64,000 nt of DNA from Streptomyces sp. LBL (GCF_029893585.1 NZ_JARXYX010000016.1:62001-126000); one strand, 5' to 3'; counted from the first letter of the stretch, positions 34,925 through 44,479 are shown. Translations and numbers: made by a program. The notes: generated from the letters alone by a model not told the origin.

Positions 34925-36976
34925 ATGCCCGAAGTCAATCGGCGCAGATTCCTCCAACTCGGAGGCGCGACCACAGCGTTCACCGCGCTGTCGAACAGCA
35001 TTCAGCGCGCGGCCGCGCTCCCGGCGAACCACCGCACGGGGAGCATCGAGGACGTCGAGCACATCGTCGTCCTCATGCAGGAGAACCGTTCTTTCGACCA
35101 CTACTTCGGTTCGCTGCGCGGCGTTCGTGGCTTCGGTGATCCGCGTCCGGTGACCCTCCCGAACGGCAGGACGGTCTGGCACCAGTCCGACGGCACCAAG
35201 GACGTCCTGCCCTTCCACCCCGATGCCGACGACTTGGGCATGGCCTTCCTCCAGGACCTCCCGCACGGCTGGAACGACGGACACGCCGCCTTCAACGGGG
35301 GCAGGTACGACAAGTGGGTGCCGACCAAGTCGTCGACGACGATGGCGTATCTCACCCGCGACGACATCCCGTTCCACTACGCACTCGCCGACTCGTTCAC
35401 CATCTGCGACGCCTACCACTGCTCGTTCATCGGCTCCACCGACCCGAACCGCTACTACATGTGGACGGGCTACACCGGCAACGACGGCCAGGGTGGCGGC
35501 CCGGTCCTCGGCAACGACGAGGTCGGCTACGGCTGGACGACCTACCCCGAGCGCCTGGAGAAGGCCGGCGTCTCCTGGAAGATCTACCAGGACGTCGGCG
35601 ACGGCCTCGACGCCAACGGTTCCTGGGGCTGGATCAACGACGCCTACCGGGGCAACTACGGCGACAACTCGCTGCTCTACTTCAACCAGTACCGGAACGC
35701 CAAGCCGGGCGACCCGCTGTACGACAAGGCCCGCACGGGCACCGACCACACCAAGGGCGAGGGCTACTTCGACCAGCTCAAGGCCGATGTCAAGGGCGGC
35801 AGACTGCCGCAGATCTCCTGGATCGCCGCCCCCGAGGCCTTCACCGAACACCCCAACTGGCCCGCCAACTACGGTGCCTGGTACATCGCCCAGGTCCTGG
35901 ACGCGCTCACCGCCGATCCGAAGGTGTGGGCGAAGACGGCCCTGTTCATCACCTACGACGAGAACGACGGCTTCTTCGACCACCTGGTCCCGCCGTTCCC
36001 GCCGGCTTCGGCCGCGCAGGGCAAGTCGACGGTCGATCCCGGACCGGACCTCTTCACGGGCGACAGCGGTCATGTCGCCGGTCCGTACGGGCTCGGTCAG
36101 CGGGTGCCGATGCTCGTCGTCTCGCCCTGGAGCAAGGGCGGGTTCGTCTCCTCCGAGACGCTCGACCACACCTCGATCATCCGCTTCATGGAACGCCGCT
36201 TCGGCGTGCACGAGCCGAACATCTCGCCCTGGCGGCGGGCTGTCTGCGGTGACCTGACCTCCGCGTTCGACTTCTCCCGCAAGGACACCGCGCCGGTCGC
36301 CCTGCCGGACACCGACGGTTACGCACCGCCGGACCGTCAGCGCCACCCCGACTACGTGCCGGTCCCGCCGGCCAACCCGGTCCTCCCCAGGCAGGAGCGC
36401 GGACTGCGCCTCGCCCGCCCGCTCCGGTACGCGCCGCGCGTGGACGGTTCGGTGGACGCGGCGAACGGGAAGTTCACTCTCGCCTTCGCCTCCGGAGCCA
36501 ACGCCGGTGCCGCGTTCCTGGTCACCTCCGGCAACCGCACCGACGGCCCCTGGAGCTACACCACCGAGGCCGGCAAGAGCGTCTCGGACACCTGGAACTC
36601 GGCGTACTCGAAGGGATCGTACGACCTGACGGTGCACGGTCCCAACGGCTTCCTGCGCGTCTTCAAGGGGCCGAACAAGACCGCCGGCCCCGAGGTCACC
36701 GCACGGCACACCGGTGACGACATCGAGCTGACCTTCACCAACAAGGGCCGCGGCACGGTCCGGTTGAAGGTCGCCGACGGATACGGTCACCGGGCCAGGA
36801 CCTTCACCGTGCGGGCCGGCGCCACCGTGAAGCACACCTTCGAGCTCGCGGCGAGCAGACGCTGGTACGACCTCACCGTCACCTCCGAGGCCGACCCGGC
36901 CTTTGTCCGGCGGTTCGCAGGCCATGTCGAGAACGGGCGTCCCGGGGTCAGCGACCCGGCCCTCACCACGGAGTAG
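34925..36976 (+). CDS. Phosphocholine-specific phospholipase C, Tat-exported
   Basis: The 683-residue protein begins with a twin-arginine signal (NRRRFLQLGG). The phosphoesterase domain includes HIVVLMQENRSFDHYFG, HCSFIGSTDPNRYYMWTG and TYDENDGFFDHLVPP, which carry metal-binding residues of bacterial non-hemolytic PLCs. The last 200 residues contain the two DUF756 modules usual for this family. It should release phosphocholine from lecithin outside the cell; such genes are often phosphate-regulated. A palindromic hairpin follows the stop. Confidence 0.95.
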   Translation: MPEVNRRRFLQLGGATTAFTALSNSIQRAAALPANHRTGSIEDVEHIVVLMQENRSFDHYFGSLRGVRGFGDPRPVTLPNGRTVWHQSDGTKDVLPFHPDADDLGMAFLQDLPHGWNDGHAAFNGGRYDKWVPTKSSTTMAYLTRDDIPFHYALADSFTICDAYHCSFIGSTDPNRYYMWTGYTGNDGQGGGPVLGNDEVGYGWTTYPERLEKAGVSWKIYQDVGDGLDANGSWGWINDAYRGNYGDNSLLYFNQYRNAKPGDPLYDKARTGTDHTKGEGYFDQLKADVKGGRLPQISWIAAPEAFTEHPNWPANYGAWYIAQVLDALTADPKVWAKTALFITYDENDGFFDHLVPPFPPASAAQGKSTVDPGPDLFTGDSGHVAGPYGLGQRVPMLVVSPWSKGGFVSSETLDHTSIIRFMERRFGVHEPNISPWRRAVCGDLTSAFDFSRKDTAPVALPDTDGYAPPDRQRHPDYVPVPPANPVLPRQERGLRLARPLRYAPRVDGSVDAANGKFTLAFASGANAGAAFLVTSGNRTDGPWSYTTEAGKSVSDTWNSAYSKGSYDLTVHGPNGFLRVFKGPNKTAGPEVTARHTGDDIELTFTNKGRGTVRLKVADGYGHRARTFTVRAGATVKHTFELAASRRWYDLTVTSEADPAFVRRFAGHVENGRPGVSDPALTTE

Positions 36977-36989
36977 AGCCCCCGTCGGG

Positions 36990-37014
36990 GTCCCGGGGCG
37001 GTGTGCCCCGGGAC
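36990..37014. terminator. Hairpin after phospholipase C gene
   Basis: GTCCCGGGGC and GCCCCGGGAC form a perfect 10-bp stem with a 5-nt loop, 13 bp after the stop codon. Confidence 0.75.
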
Positions 37015-37017
37015 CAC

Positions 37018-37072
37018 GCGGACTCGTGCGGACTCGTGCGGACTGGAGCGGACTGGAGCGGACTCGGCCGAG
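37018..37072. repeat. 10-bp tandem repeats
   Basis: GCGGACTCGT or GCGGACTGGA is repeated about five times between the terminator and the end of the DMT-like gene. Confidence 0.7.
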
Positions 37073-37082
37073 CCCGCCCCGG

Positions 37083-38147
37083 TCACAGTGGCGCGAGGTG
37101 CCCCGGCTCCTTCCGCCGGGGTACCAGTGCCGGTTCGTTCGCCGCCGTGACCAGTGCCGGTTCGGTCGTCGCGGTCGTGGCTTCCAGTGCCAGCACGGCC
37201 GCTACCGGGTGGTCATCGTCAGCCATAGTCGCTACTGGGTAGTGGTCGACGGCAGCCATAGCCGCTTCTGGGTAGTGGTCGTCGTCCGACATGGCTGCTA
37301 CCGGGTGGTGGTCGTCGTCCGTGGTGGTGTGCGGTGTCGCGCGGGTGAGCAGGACCACGCCCCAGGACGCGAGGCCCGTTCCCGCCAGCGCGAGGAGAAT
37401 GCCTGCCGTGCCGCCCTGCAGGCGCTCGCCGAGCAGGGCCAGCCCGATCGCCGCCGCGGCTGTCGGGTTGGCCAGGGTCACCACCGCGAGCGGTGCGCCG
37501 AGGCCGCCCCGGTAGGCCGTCTGGGACAGCAGCAGTCCGGCGGTCGCGAAGGCCGCGACGAGCAGCGCCACCCCGATCACCTGCACGCTGAGCAGCGAGC
37601 CGGAGCGGTCTGTCGCGGTCACCGTGACGGTCTGGGTGAGGGCCGAGGCCACTCCGGAGGCGAAGCCGGACGCGGTCGCGTGCCGCAGTCCCGGCCGGCC
37701 GCCCGGCCGCGCCAGCAGGCCGATCAGCGTCGCCGTGACCCCCGCGACCGCCAGCGCGTCGGGCGTGCTCAGCACGTCCTCCGGGGCGGCTCCGGACGCG
37801 GTGACCAGGATCGCTGCCAGTCCGGCCAGGGTGAACGCGGTGCCCCGCCACTCCACCGCGCTGACCCGGCGGCCCGCGATCCGCGCGCCCAGGGGCACCG
37901 CCGCGACCAGGGTGAGCGCGCCGAGCGGCTGGACCACGGTCAGCGGACCGTACTTGAGGGCGACGACGTGCAGCAGCGCGGCCGACGCGTTCAGCCCGAC
38001 CGACCACCACCAGGCACCCGAGCCCAGCAGCCGCAACAGGCCCGAGCCCGGGTCGCGGGAGGCGAGACGTTCCTGGGCGACCGCCGCGGACGCGTAGGCG
38101 ACGGCCGAGAACAGGGACAGGACGACGGCGAGCAGGGTGGCGTTCAT
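37083..38147 (-). CDS. DMT/EamA-like integral membrane transporter
   Basis: From ATG 38147 the 354-residue protein has about nine hydrophobic segments (LLAVVLSLFSAVAYASAAVA first; LAVVTLANPTAAAAIGLALL late) and the internal-repeat look of drug/metabolite transporters. After residue 275 there is a hydrophilic tail with four 11-residue repeats of the type DDDHYPVAAM, rich in Asp and His, then a Glu/Ala/Thr/Pro stretch. The tail could bind metal. Its ATG overlaps the PAP2 stop. Substrate unknown. Confidence 0.85.
   Translation of the reverse strand: MNATLLAVVLSLFSAVAYASAAVAQERLASRDPGSGLLRLLGSGAWWWSVGLNASAALLHVVALKYGPLTVVQPLGALTLVAAVPLGARIAGRRVSAVEWRGTAFTLAGLAAILVTASGAAPEDVLSTPDALAVAGVTATLIGLLARPGGRPGLRHATASGFASGVASALTQTVTVTATDRSGSLLSVQVIGVALLVAAFATAGLLLSQTAYRGGLGAPLAVVTLANPTAAAAIGLALLGERLQGGTAGILLALAGTGLASWGVVLLTRATPHTTTDDDHHPVAAMSDDDHYPEAAMAAVDHYPVATMADDDHPVAAVLALEATTATTEPALVTAANEPALVPRRKEPGHLAPL
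37195..37320. repeat. About 30-bp in-frame repeats in DMT-like gene
   Basis: Four imperfect copies encode DDDHHPVAAM, DDDHYPEAAM, VDHYPVATM and DDDHPVAAV. They lie in the cytoplasmic or extracytoplasmic tail of the transporter. Confidence 0.8.
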
Positions 38148-38965
38148 CGGCCCGCTCCGACCAGGACGTTCTCGTCGGCTCCGGCCAGGACGTTCTCGTC
38201 GGCCGGTACGAGCTTCTCCCGCGAGCGTCCGGCCGTGGTCACCGTCCGGTGCGGGAGGTGGATCACCGCGAGGGCGAGGCCCAGCACGGCGCCCGCCACG
38301 ATCGCGTCGAGCCAGTAGTGGTTCGCTGTTCCGACGATCACCAGCAGGGTCACCAGGGGGTGCAGCAGCCACAGCCAGCGCTTGCGCGACCGGGTCGCCA
38401 CGATCAGGCCGATCGCCACCATCAGGGCCCAGCCGAAGTGCAACGAGGGCATCGCCGCGAACTGGTTCGAGAGGTGGTCGGTCCGAGGTGGGCCGTACAC
38501 CGAAGGGCCGTACACCCGCGCGGTGTCCAGCAGACCGGCCTCGGCCAGCATGCGCGGCGGGGCCAGCGGGAACACCAGGTGCACGACCAGCGCGGTGGCG
38601 GTGAGCGCGGCCAGGACCCGGCGGGCCCACACGTAGTGGGCAGGGCGCCGCAGATAGAGCCAGACCAGGAAGCCCACGGTGACCGGGAAGTGGACCGTCG
38701 CGTAGTAGGTGTTCGCGATGTGGACGAGCGTGTCGCTGTGCAGCAGCAGGGACTGGACCGAGCCCTCGTCGGGCAGATGGACGGCCAGCTCCCAGTCCCA
38801 CACGCGGTGGGCGTTGCGGAGCGCCTCGGCGGTGTGGCCCGTCGCCAGTTGCCGGCCGAACTTGTAGACGAGGAAGAGCCCTGCGACGAGCAGGAGCTCA
38901 CGGACGAGCGGCGGGCGCGCTATCGCGCCTGGTTCCGCTTCTGAAGGCTCGGTGCGGGCATTCAT
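38144..38965 (-). CDS. PAP2-superfamily membrane phosphatase
   Basis: From ATG 38965 (MNARTEPSEAEPG) the protein has 273 residues and several membrane spans. The PAP2 motifs are PSLHFGWAL (motif 2) and HYWLDAIVAG (motif 3), with a weaker R-rich motif 1 replaced by FAAMPSLH context, as in the actinobacterial DUF5933/PAP2_3 group. It could dephosphorylate a lipid phosphate, such as inositol-phosphoceramide-type or undecaprenyl lipids. The C-terminus ends with a duplicated ADENVLxGA. It is divergent from a TetR gene with an operator array between. Confidence 0.82.
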   Translation of the reverse strand: MNARTEPSEAEPGAIARPPLVRELLLVAGLFLVYKFGRQLATGHTAEALRNAHRVWDWELAVHLPDEGSVQSLLLHSDTLVHIANTYYATVHFPVTVGFLVWLYLRRPAHYVWARRVLAALTATALVVHLVFPLAPPRMLAEAGLLDTARVYGPSVYGPPRTDHLSNQFAAMPSLHFGWALMVAIGLIVATRSRKRWLWLLHPLVTLLVIVGTANHYWLDAIVAGAVLGLALAVIHLPHRTVTTAGRSREKLVPADENVLAGADENVLVGAGR

Positions 38966-39054
38966 CCCCCGGCCCTTTCGCTTACGTGGTGCGTGTGCTG
39001 GTGACGGACTGACGGGTGACTCGTCCGACAGCCGGAACTCATCGGTACGGGTGC

Positions 39055-39134
39055 GTACCGATACGACAGTGTACCGATACGTCAGTGTACCGATACGGTC
39101 GGGTACCGGTACACTGGTGTATCGATTGACGTAC
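39055..39134. promoter_or_regulatory. Five 16-bp units with GTACCGATAC cores, TetR operator array
   Basis: GTACCGATAC occurs at 39055, 39071 and 39087, GTACCGGTAC at 39103 and a degenerate GTATCGATTG at 39119, all exactly 16 bp apart. GTACCGGTAC is a perfect palindrome. The array lies between the divergent PAP2 and TetR genes, so one regulator probably binds cooperatively along it. Confidence 0.75.
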
Positions 39135-39195
39135 GCCACACTTGGACGACACTGGACGCGGGCCTTGAGGCCGCCGGACCGAGCGAGGAGAGCAC

Positions 39196-39810
39196 ATGAC
39201 GTCGCAGGCCGCGGAGGGGTCGGAGGCGGTCGCCGCCTCGCGCCGCTCCAAGATCACGCCCGAGCGTGAGCGGGAGTTCTTCGACGCCGTGCTCGAACAG
39301 ATCCGCGAATGCGGCTATGACTCCGTGAGTATGGAGGCCGTCGCCGCCAGCACGCGCTGCAGCAAGTCGACGCTCTACCGGCAGTGGCGGACCAAGCCGC
39401 AGTTCGTGGCGGCGGCCCTGCGTGCGAACCGGAAGGTGCGTTTCACCGGCATCGACACCGGCTCGCTCGCCGAGGATCTGCGTGAGGCCGCCCGGGCCTC
39501 GGGTGCCTGGTCGACGAAGGACACCAAACTGGTCCAGGCGCTCGGCCATGCCGTCACGCAGGACGACGAACTCGCCTGTGCGCTCCGCGAGGCGCTCGTC
39601 GAGCCGGAGATCGCCGCGCTGCAGGAGATCCTGCGCCGCGGCGTCGAACGCGGCGAGGTCGCCGCCGGCCATCCGGCGCTGGAGTACATCCCGGCGCAGA
39701 TGTTCGGCGTCCCGCGCGCCAGGCCCGTCCTGGAGGGGAAGTACGCGGACCCGGACTACCTGGTCCGGTTCGTGGAGGCCGCGGTGCTGCCCGCACTCGG
39801 CCTGACCTGA
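39196..39810 (+). CDS. TetR family regulator
   Basis: The 204-residue protein has the TetR helix-turn-helix at about residues 25-70 (FFDAVLEQIRECGYDSVSMEAVAASTRCSKSTLYRQW) followed by an all-helical ligand domain. GAGGAG precedes the ATG. It is divergent from the PAP2/DMT operon, and the 16-bp operator array lies between, so it is the probable repressor of both. The ligand is unknown. Confidence 0.92.
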   Translation: MTSQAAEGSEAVAASRRSKITPEREREFFDAVLEQIRECGYDSVSMEAVAASTRCSKSTLYRQWRTKPQFVAAALRANRKVRFTGIDTGSLAEDLREAARASGAWSTKDTKLVQALGHAVTQDDELACALREALVEPEIAALQEILRRGVERGEVAAGHPALEYIPAQMFGVPRARPVLEGKYADPDYLVRFVEAAVLPALGLT

Positions 39811-39890
39811 GACCCGGGTCACCGTCCACGGGATGACTGGACGGTGACCTGTTCGCGCCGCACCGTGGGGACGGGGGCGGCGCACCCCCG

Positions 39891-39935
39891 GGCCGGGTGG
39901 GGCTCCTCTTGAGCGGAGAGGAGCCCCACCCGGCC
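39891..39935. terminator. Strong bidirectional terminator
   Basis: A perfect 19-bp stem (39891-39909 with 39917-39935) encloses a 7-nt loop. It lies between the convergent TetR and DUF2510 genes. Confidence 0.9.
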
Positions 39936-39953
39936 GCTTCGTTCTCCGGCCGG

Positions 39954-40985
39954 TCAGACGTTCTGGCCGCTGCCGCCGCCCTTCGACACCTTGATGCCCT
40001 TGGTGATGTCGTCGAGGACGGACTGCTGATCGTCGTCGACGCCGAGGCGGACGACGACCATCTGCTGGGGTTTCGCGGGCGAGGGGAAGGCCAGCGACTG
40101 GACGTACCCGTCGGAACCCTTGCTGGTGACCGCCTGCCAGCGGACCAGGTAGCCCTTCTGCCCGGCCACGGTCACCGCCTTGGACTCCAGCACGTCGTGC
40201 GAGGTGATCTTGCCGTAGCCCTTGCCGTAGGACTCCTCGGCATTGGTCGGGATGTCCGCCTTCGCCACCTCCTCGGCCGTGGCCCCCTTGGTTCCGAGGG
40301 CCAGTGCGGGCGCCGAGTACGCGCCGCCCTTCGTGCACTTCTGGGTGGGGGCGCCCGGGCAGTCGTAGGAGTTGTTCGAGGAGACCTGCGCGCCTACCGA
40401 GATCTCCTGGCCGTACCAGCCGTCCGGGATCGGCAGGCTGATTCCGTCGACCGCGTCGGTCACCGAACCGCTCTCGATCTTCGGTGCCTCGGACTGTCCG
40501 GGCGCCGGTGACCGCTCCGGATCCGGCGACTGGCCGCCCGACCCACCCGAACCACCGGACCCACCTGAACCACCCGAACCGCCGGACCCGCCCGACCCGC
40601 CGCCGAACGGCCCGCCCTGGCCGTCCTGGCCACCCGGGCCCGGCCGCGAGTCGGCCGTGCCGACGTTGCCGCCGTCACCGTCGGACAGCGCGTACACGCC
40701 CACGCCTATGCAGGCGAGGACCACGACGGCGGCGCCCACGGCTGTACCGGTGCGCAGCCCGCGTCGCGGACGGGCCGGTGGCTCGGCGGGGTAGGCGGGG
40801 TAGCCGGGATGCGCGGGATACGGTCCGGCCTCCGGCGCCTGCGTCGGGGGACCCCATGCGGCGGCCGATCCCGCGGGGCGGGTCTGGTCCGTCCACGCCT
40901 TACCGTCCCACCAGCGGTCGGTGGCGGGAGCGTCATCTGTCTGCCCGGGGTCGGGATACCAGCCGGGAGGAGTCACCTGCGTCAT
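39954..40985 (-). CDS. DUF2510 membrane protein with Gly-Ser linker
   Basis: From ATG 40985 the 343-residue protein starts MTQVTPPGWYPDPG, the DUF2510 signature, followed by a Pro-rich segment, a single membrane span (VVVLACIGVGVYAL) and an extracytoplasmic part. Eight GGS repeats form a flexible linker before a folded C-terminal domain (DGISLPIPDGWYGQ, VLESKAVTVAGQKGYLVRWQ) with two Cys that may form a disulfide. The type is common in Streptomyces; function unknown. Confidence 0.85.
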   Translation of the reverse strand: MTQVTPPGWYPDPGQTDDAPATDRWWDGKAWTDQTRPAGSAAAWGPPTQAPEAGPYPAHPGYPAYPAEPPARPRRGLRTGTAVGAAVVVLACIGVGVYALSDGDGGNVGTADSRPGPGGQDGQGGPFGGGSGGSGGSGGSGGSGGSGGSGGQSPDPERSPAPGQSEAPKIESGSVTDAVDGISLPIPDGWYGQEISVGAQVSSNNSYDCPGAPTQKCTKGGAYSAPALALGTKGATAEEVAKADIPTNAEESYGKGYGKITSHDVLESKAVTVAGQKGYLVRWQAVTSKGSDGYVQSLAFPSPAKPQQMVVVRLGVDDDQQSVLDDITKGIKVSKGGGSGQNV

Positions 40986-41580
40986 GCCCCCACCGTATGA
41001 GTACTCGGTGAAAGGGGCATGAGAGGGAGCCGGTCCGCCTGCCCAGGCCCGGTCAATCCGGGACGAGTCGTACCGGCCGTTCCGCTGCGGGTGGCGGCAG
41101 CCGCGGCTCCTCGCGGCCCGTTCCGGCTCGTCCCGTCCCGTCCCGCCGCGTCCCGGAGCCGTGGAGCCGGGCACGCACGCGTGCCGGGCGCCGGTGCTCG
41201 CCGGCTCGCTGTTCGGTTACCCGGCGTCCCGTGCACGGCCGGGAAGCCCACCACGGCGAAGGCGTCGCCTCCGCGACCCACGCGGGCCGCAGGACGCTAC
41301 CCGATCCACGCGGGCCGCCCGAGCCGCAGGGCGCCGCCCGATCCGCGTGTCGATTCGGCATCGCGATGATCTTCTCCCGCCCGCCCGACGGGCGTTCCTG
41401 ACTGATGGTCAGGTTTGATGGCGGCTGGTGGCGGGCACTGCGCGTCGACCGCCCGTATCGCAGGTCACCCACCATGGCAACAGGTAACCGGACCGGCCGC
41501 GTGTCGGCAGCCGGGCGGCTACTCTCGAGTTCTGTACGCCGTTCGGGCGACTATTCGGGCGACTATGGGGAGGTGGCGGG
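40986..41580. other. Intergenic region upstream of the STAND ATPase
   Basis: No convincing gene is seen in these 595 bp. Short duplications occur, such as GATCCACGCGGGCCGC-like copies near 41280-41345 and TTCGGGCGACTAT twice at 41546-41571, just before the ATPase ribosome site. Confidence 0.5.
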
Positions 41581-44265
41581 ATGACGGAGGTACGGCCCAC
41601 AGCGGCTGCCTCGGCCTCCCTGTGGGAGCGGGACGCCGAAGTCGACGCCGTCGTACGGGCGATCGAGGCCCTGGGCACGGACCGCTCCTCCGCGGGCACC
41701 CTGCTGGTGATCCGGGGCGAGGCAGGCTTCGGCAAGACCGCCCTGCTCGCCGAGACCCGTCGCATCGCCGAACGCCACGGTTGCAGAGTGTGGTCGGCCC
41801 GCGGCGGCCAGACCCTCAGGTCCGTCCCCTTCAACGTCGTACGGCAGTTGCTGCAGCCCGCACTGGTGTCGCTGATGCCGGAGGAGGCACGCGAGTACCT
41901 CGGCGACTGCTACGACAACGCCGGCCCCGCGCTCGGCCTCACCGAGCCCGGCGAGCGGCAGGCAGACCCGCAGGGCGTCACCGAGGGACTGGTCGCCGTG
42001 GTGCGCCGGCTGACCCGGCGGGACTGGCCGCTGGTGCTGCTGATCGACGACGCCCACTGGGCCGACCAGGAGACCCTGCGCTGGCTCGCCGCCTTCACCG
42101 AACGCCTCCACGACCTGTCCGTGCTGGTCGTGGTGGCCCGCCGCCCCGCCGAGGTGAGCGGCGAGAGCGCCCGGCTCCTCGACACGGTCGCCGCCACCGC
42201 GGGCCACCCCGCCACCACCCTGAGCGCCCTCACCCCGCAGGGCACATCCGGCCTCACCCGCGCCACCCTTGGCGAACACGCCGACCCCCCGTTCTGCCGC
42301 GAGGTGTGGGCCGTCACCGACGGCAATCCGTACGAGACCGTCGAACTCCTCGCCAAGGTGCGCGACAGCGGCCTGGAGCCCACGGAGGGCGCGGCGGGCC
42401 AACTGCGCGCCCTGAACCGCGCGGCCCGCGGCGGCGGCCTCGTCGCTCGCCTGGAGGAACTCGGCATCGACGCCACCCGGTTCGCCTGGGCGGCCGCCGT
42501 CCTCGGCACCGGCATCGCCGTCGACATGGTCGCCAAGCTCGCCACCCTGAGCCGCGACGAGGCGGTGCACTGCGCCGAACTGCTGCGCAGCGCCCGCTAC
42601 CTGACCTCCCCCGACCCGGCCGACGCCCAAGCGGACGGCGGCGACCTCGAGTTCGTCCACCCGCTGATCGCGACCGCCGTCTACGAGTCCATACCCCCCG
42701 CCCTGTGCACCGCGATGCACGGCATCGCCGCCCAGGTCGTCACCGACTCCGGACGCGGCGCCGCGGCCGCCTCCCGGCACCTCCTCCGGGTCCACCCGGA
42801 CGACGACGAGGAACTCGTCGAGCAGCTGCGCGAGGCCGCTCGCGACCACCTCGCCGTCGGCGCCCCCGACGCGGCCCGCCGCTGTCTCGAACGCGCCCTG
42901 CTGGAGCCCCCGCCGCCCGAGACCCACGCTCAGGTGCTCTACGAACTCGGCCGCGCCACCCTGCTGACCGCGCCCGCCCGGACCATCGACCACCTGCGGG
43001 CCGCGCTCGCCATGCCGGGCCTCGACGGCACCGAACGCCTCGACGCCGTCATCCGCCTCTCCCAGGTCCTCGTGCACAACGACCAGTTGGAGGAGGCCCT
43101 CCGTACCGTCGAGACGGAGGTCGCCCGGCACGGACCCGGTCCCGCCCGGATGCGGCTGCAGGCCGTGCAGTACATGTGGGAGGGCTTGCACGCGGACGAG
43201 ACGACCTCCCCGGGACGTTCCGAGCGCCTGGCCGGGCTGGCCCGGACCTGCACCGGCCGGGACAACTCCGAGCGCGTGCTGCTCATCCTGCGCGGCTTCG
43301 ACGCCATGACCCACGGCGAGAACGCCGAGGAGATCGTCGAAGCGTGCGACCGCGCCCTCGTCAACGGCCGCCTGGCGCCGGGACTCGGTTGGACCGACAA
43401 CGAGTGGGGCGTCGAACTCCCCCTGATGCTGGCCTCTTCGTACGCCTACACCGACCGGCTCGACCGCGCGGAAAGCCTGTTCACGGAGGCCCTGCGCGCC
43501 TACGGCTCGGCCGGCTGGGGCGGCGGCCACCTCGCACTCGCCCACGCCTACGTCGGCCTCGGACACCGCAGGCGCGGCCGGCTCAGGGAGGCGGAGACGT
43601 CCCTGCGCGAGTCGCTGCGCATAGCCGAACGCGTCGGCCGCGGACTGCCCCTGTACTGGTCGGCGACCTGCAACCTCGTCGACACCCTGCTCGCCCGCGG
43701 CCACATCGACGAGGCCTGGTCCGTCGCCGAGCAGTACGGCTTCGCCCCGCCGTACCCGTCCACCATCGTGCTGCCCGATCCCCGCTCGGTCCGCGGCCGT
43801 CTCCTCCTCGCGGTCGGCCGCACCAAGGACGGCGTCAACGAACTGGAGGCCGCCGCGAAGGCCGCCGCCGCGCGCGGCCACCACAACCCGGTGCTGGTCC
43901 CGTGGGCCGTCGACCTCGCCCGCGCCCTCGCCGTGGACGACCCGGGCCGCGCGGCCCGGCTCGCCACCGACGCCCGCCGCCAGGCCGAGCGCTTCGGCAC
44001 GGACACCGCCATCGGTGAGGCCCTGCGCTGCGCCGCCGCCCTGGAGACCGGCCAGCGCGCGGTCCGGCTGGCCGCACAGGCGGTCACCTACCTGGAGGCC
44101 TCGCCCTGCCAGCACGAACACGCGGCGGCCCGCATCGAGTACGGCATCCTGTCCCGCTCGGCCACCGAACTGGACCGGGGCCTGGCGCTGGCCCGTTCCT
44201 GCGGGGCCGACGGACTGGCGGCGCAGGCGAGCGCGGCGCTGGAAGCGGGGCTGGGGCCGTGGTAG
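41581..44265 (+). CDS. Large STAND/AAA ATPase related to LAL regulators, no HTH
   Basis: The 894-residue protein has an N-terminal ATPase: Walker A GEAGFGKTALL near residue 46, Walker B LVLLIDDAHWAD near 150, and an LAL-type middle region (FVHPLIATAVYESIP). The rest is a helical TPR-like array (ERLDAVIRLSQVLVHND, LAHAYVGLGHRRRGRLREAE). LAL regulators normally end in a LuxR HTH, but this one stops at LEAGLGPW without it. Strong ribosome site GGAGGTGG. It may be a signalling ATPase needing a separate DNA-binding partner, or a truncated regulator. Confidence 0.85.
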   Translation: MTEVRPTAAASASLWERDAEVDAVVRAIEALGTDRSSAGTLLVIRGEAGFGKTALLAETRRIAERHGCRVWSARGGQTLRSVPFNVVRQLLQPALVSLMPEEAREYLGDCYDNAGPALGLTEPGERQADPQGVTEGLVAVVRRLTRRDWPLVLLIDDAHWADQETLRWLAAFTERLHDLSVLVVVARRPAEVSGESARLLDTVAATAGHPATTLSALTPQGTSGLTRATLGEHADPPFCREVWAVTDGNPYETVELLAKVRDSGLEPTEGAAGQLRALNRAARGGGLVARLEELGIDATRFAWAAAVLGTGIAVDMVAKLATLSRDEAVHCAELLRSARYLTSPDPADAQADGGDLEFVHPLIATAVYESIPPALCTAMHGIAAQVVTDSGRGAAAASRHLLRVHPDDDEELVEQLREAARDHLAVGAPDAARRCLERALLEPPPPETHAQVLYELGRATLLTAPARTIDHLRAALAMPGLDGTERLDAVIRLSQVLVHNDQLEEALRTVETEVARHGPGPARMRLQAVQYMWEGLHADETTSPGRSERLAGLARTCTGRDNSERVLLILRGFDAMTHGENAEEIVEACDRALVNGRLAPGLGWTDNEWGVELPLMLASSYAYTDRLDRAESLFTEALRAYGSAGWGGGHLALAHAYVGLGHRRRGRLREAETSLRESLRIAERVGRGLPLYWSATCNLVDTLLARGHIDEAWSVAEQYGFAPPYPSTIVLPDPRSVRGRLLLAVGRTKDGVNELEAAAKAAAARGHHNPVLVPWAVDLARALAVDDPGRAARLATDARRQAERFGTDTAIGEALRCAAALETGQRAVRLAAQAVTYLEASPCQHEHAAARIEYGILSRSATELDRGLALARSCGADGLAAQASAALEAGLGPW

Positions 44266-44420
44266 CCCGCGCCCGGGCCGCTGCCGCGTCAGGCCGCGTC
44301 CGGGCCGCTGCCGCGTCAGGCCGCGTCCGGGCCGCTGCCGTGGTGGCCCGCGCCCGGGCCGCTGCCGCGTCAGGCCGCGTCCAGGCCGCTGCCGTGTTGC
44401 TCACGCCCGGGCCGCTGCCG
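44250..44420. repeat. 27-bp tandem repeats at the 3' end of the STAND ATPase gene
   Basis: GCCGCTGCCG starts units at 44277, 44304, 44331, 44358, 44385 and 44411, and a matching unit at 44250 contains the stop codon. In the copy at 44331 the TAG is TGG, so downstream copies stay open in this frame. Confidence 0.85.
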
Positions 44421-44479
44421 CGGTCAGGTGGTGAGCAACCGGTGGGAGCGAGGTGCTCCTGATCCCGCCACCGTCAGGC

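Noticed and set aside
41563..44121. An 852-codon open frame on the minus strand opposite the STAND ATPase
   Set aside because: It mirrors the third-position GC of the real gene and has no domain; the plus-strand protein has Walker motifs and a ribosome site.
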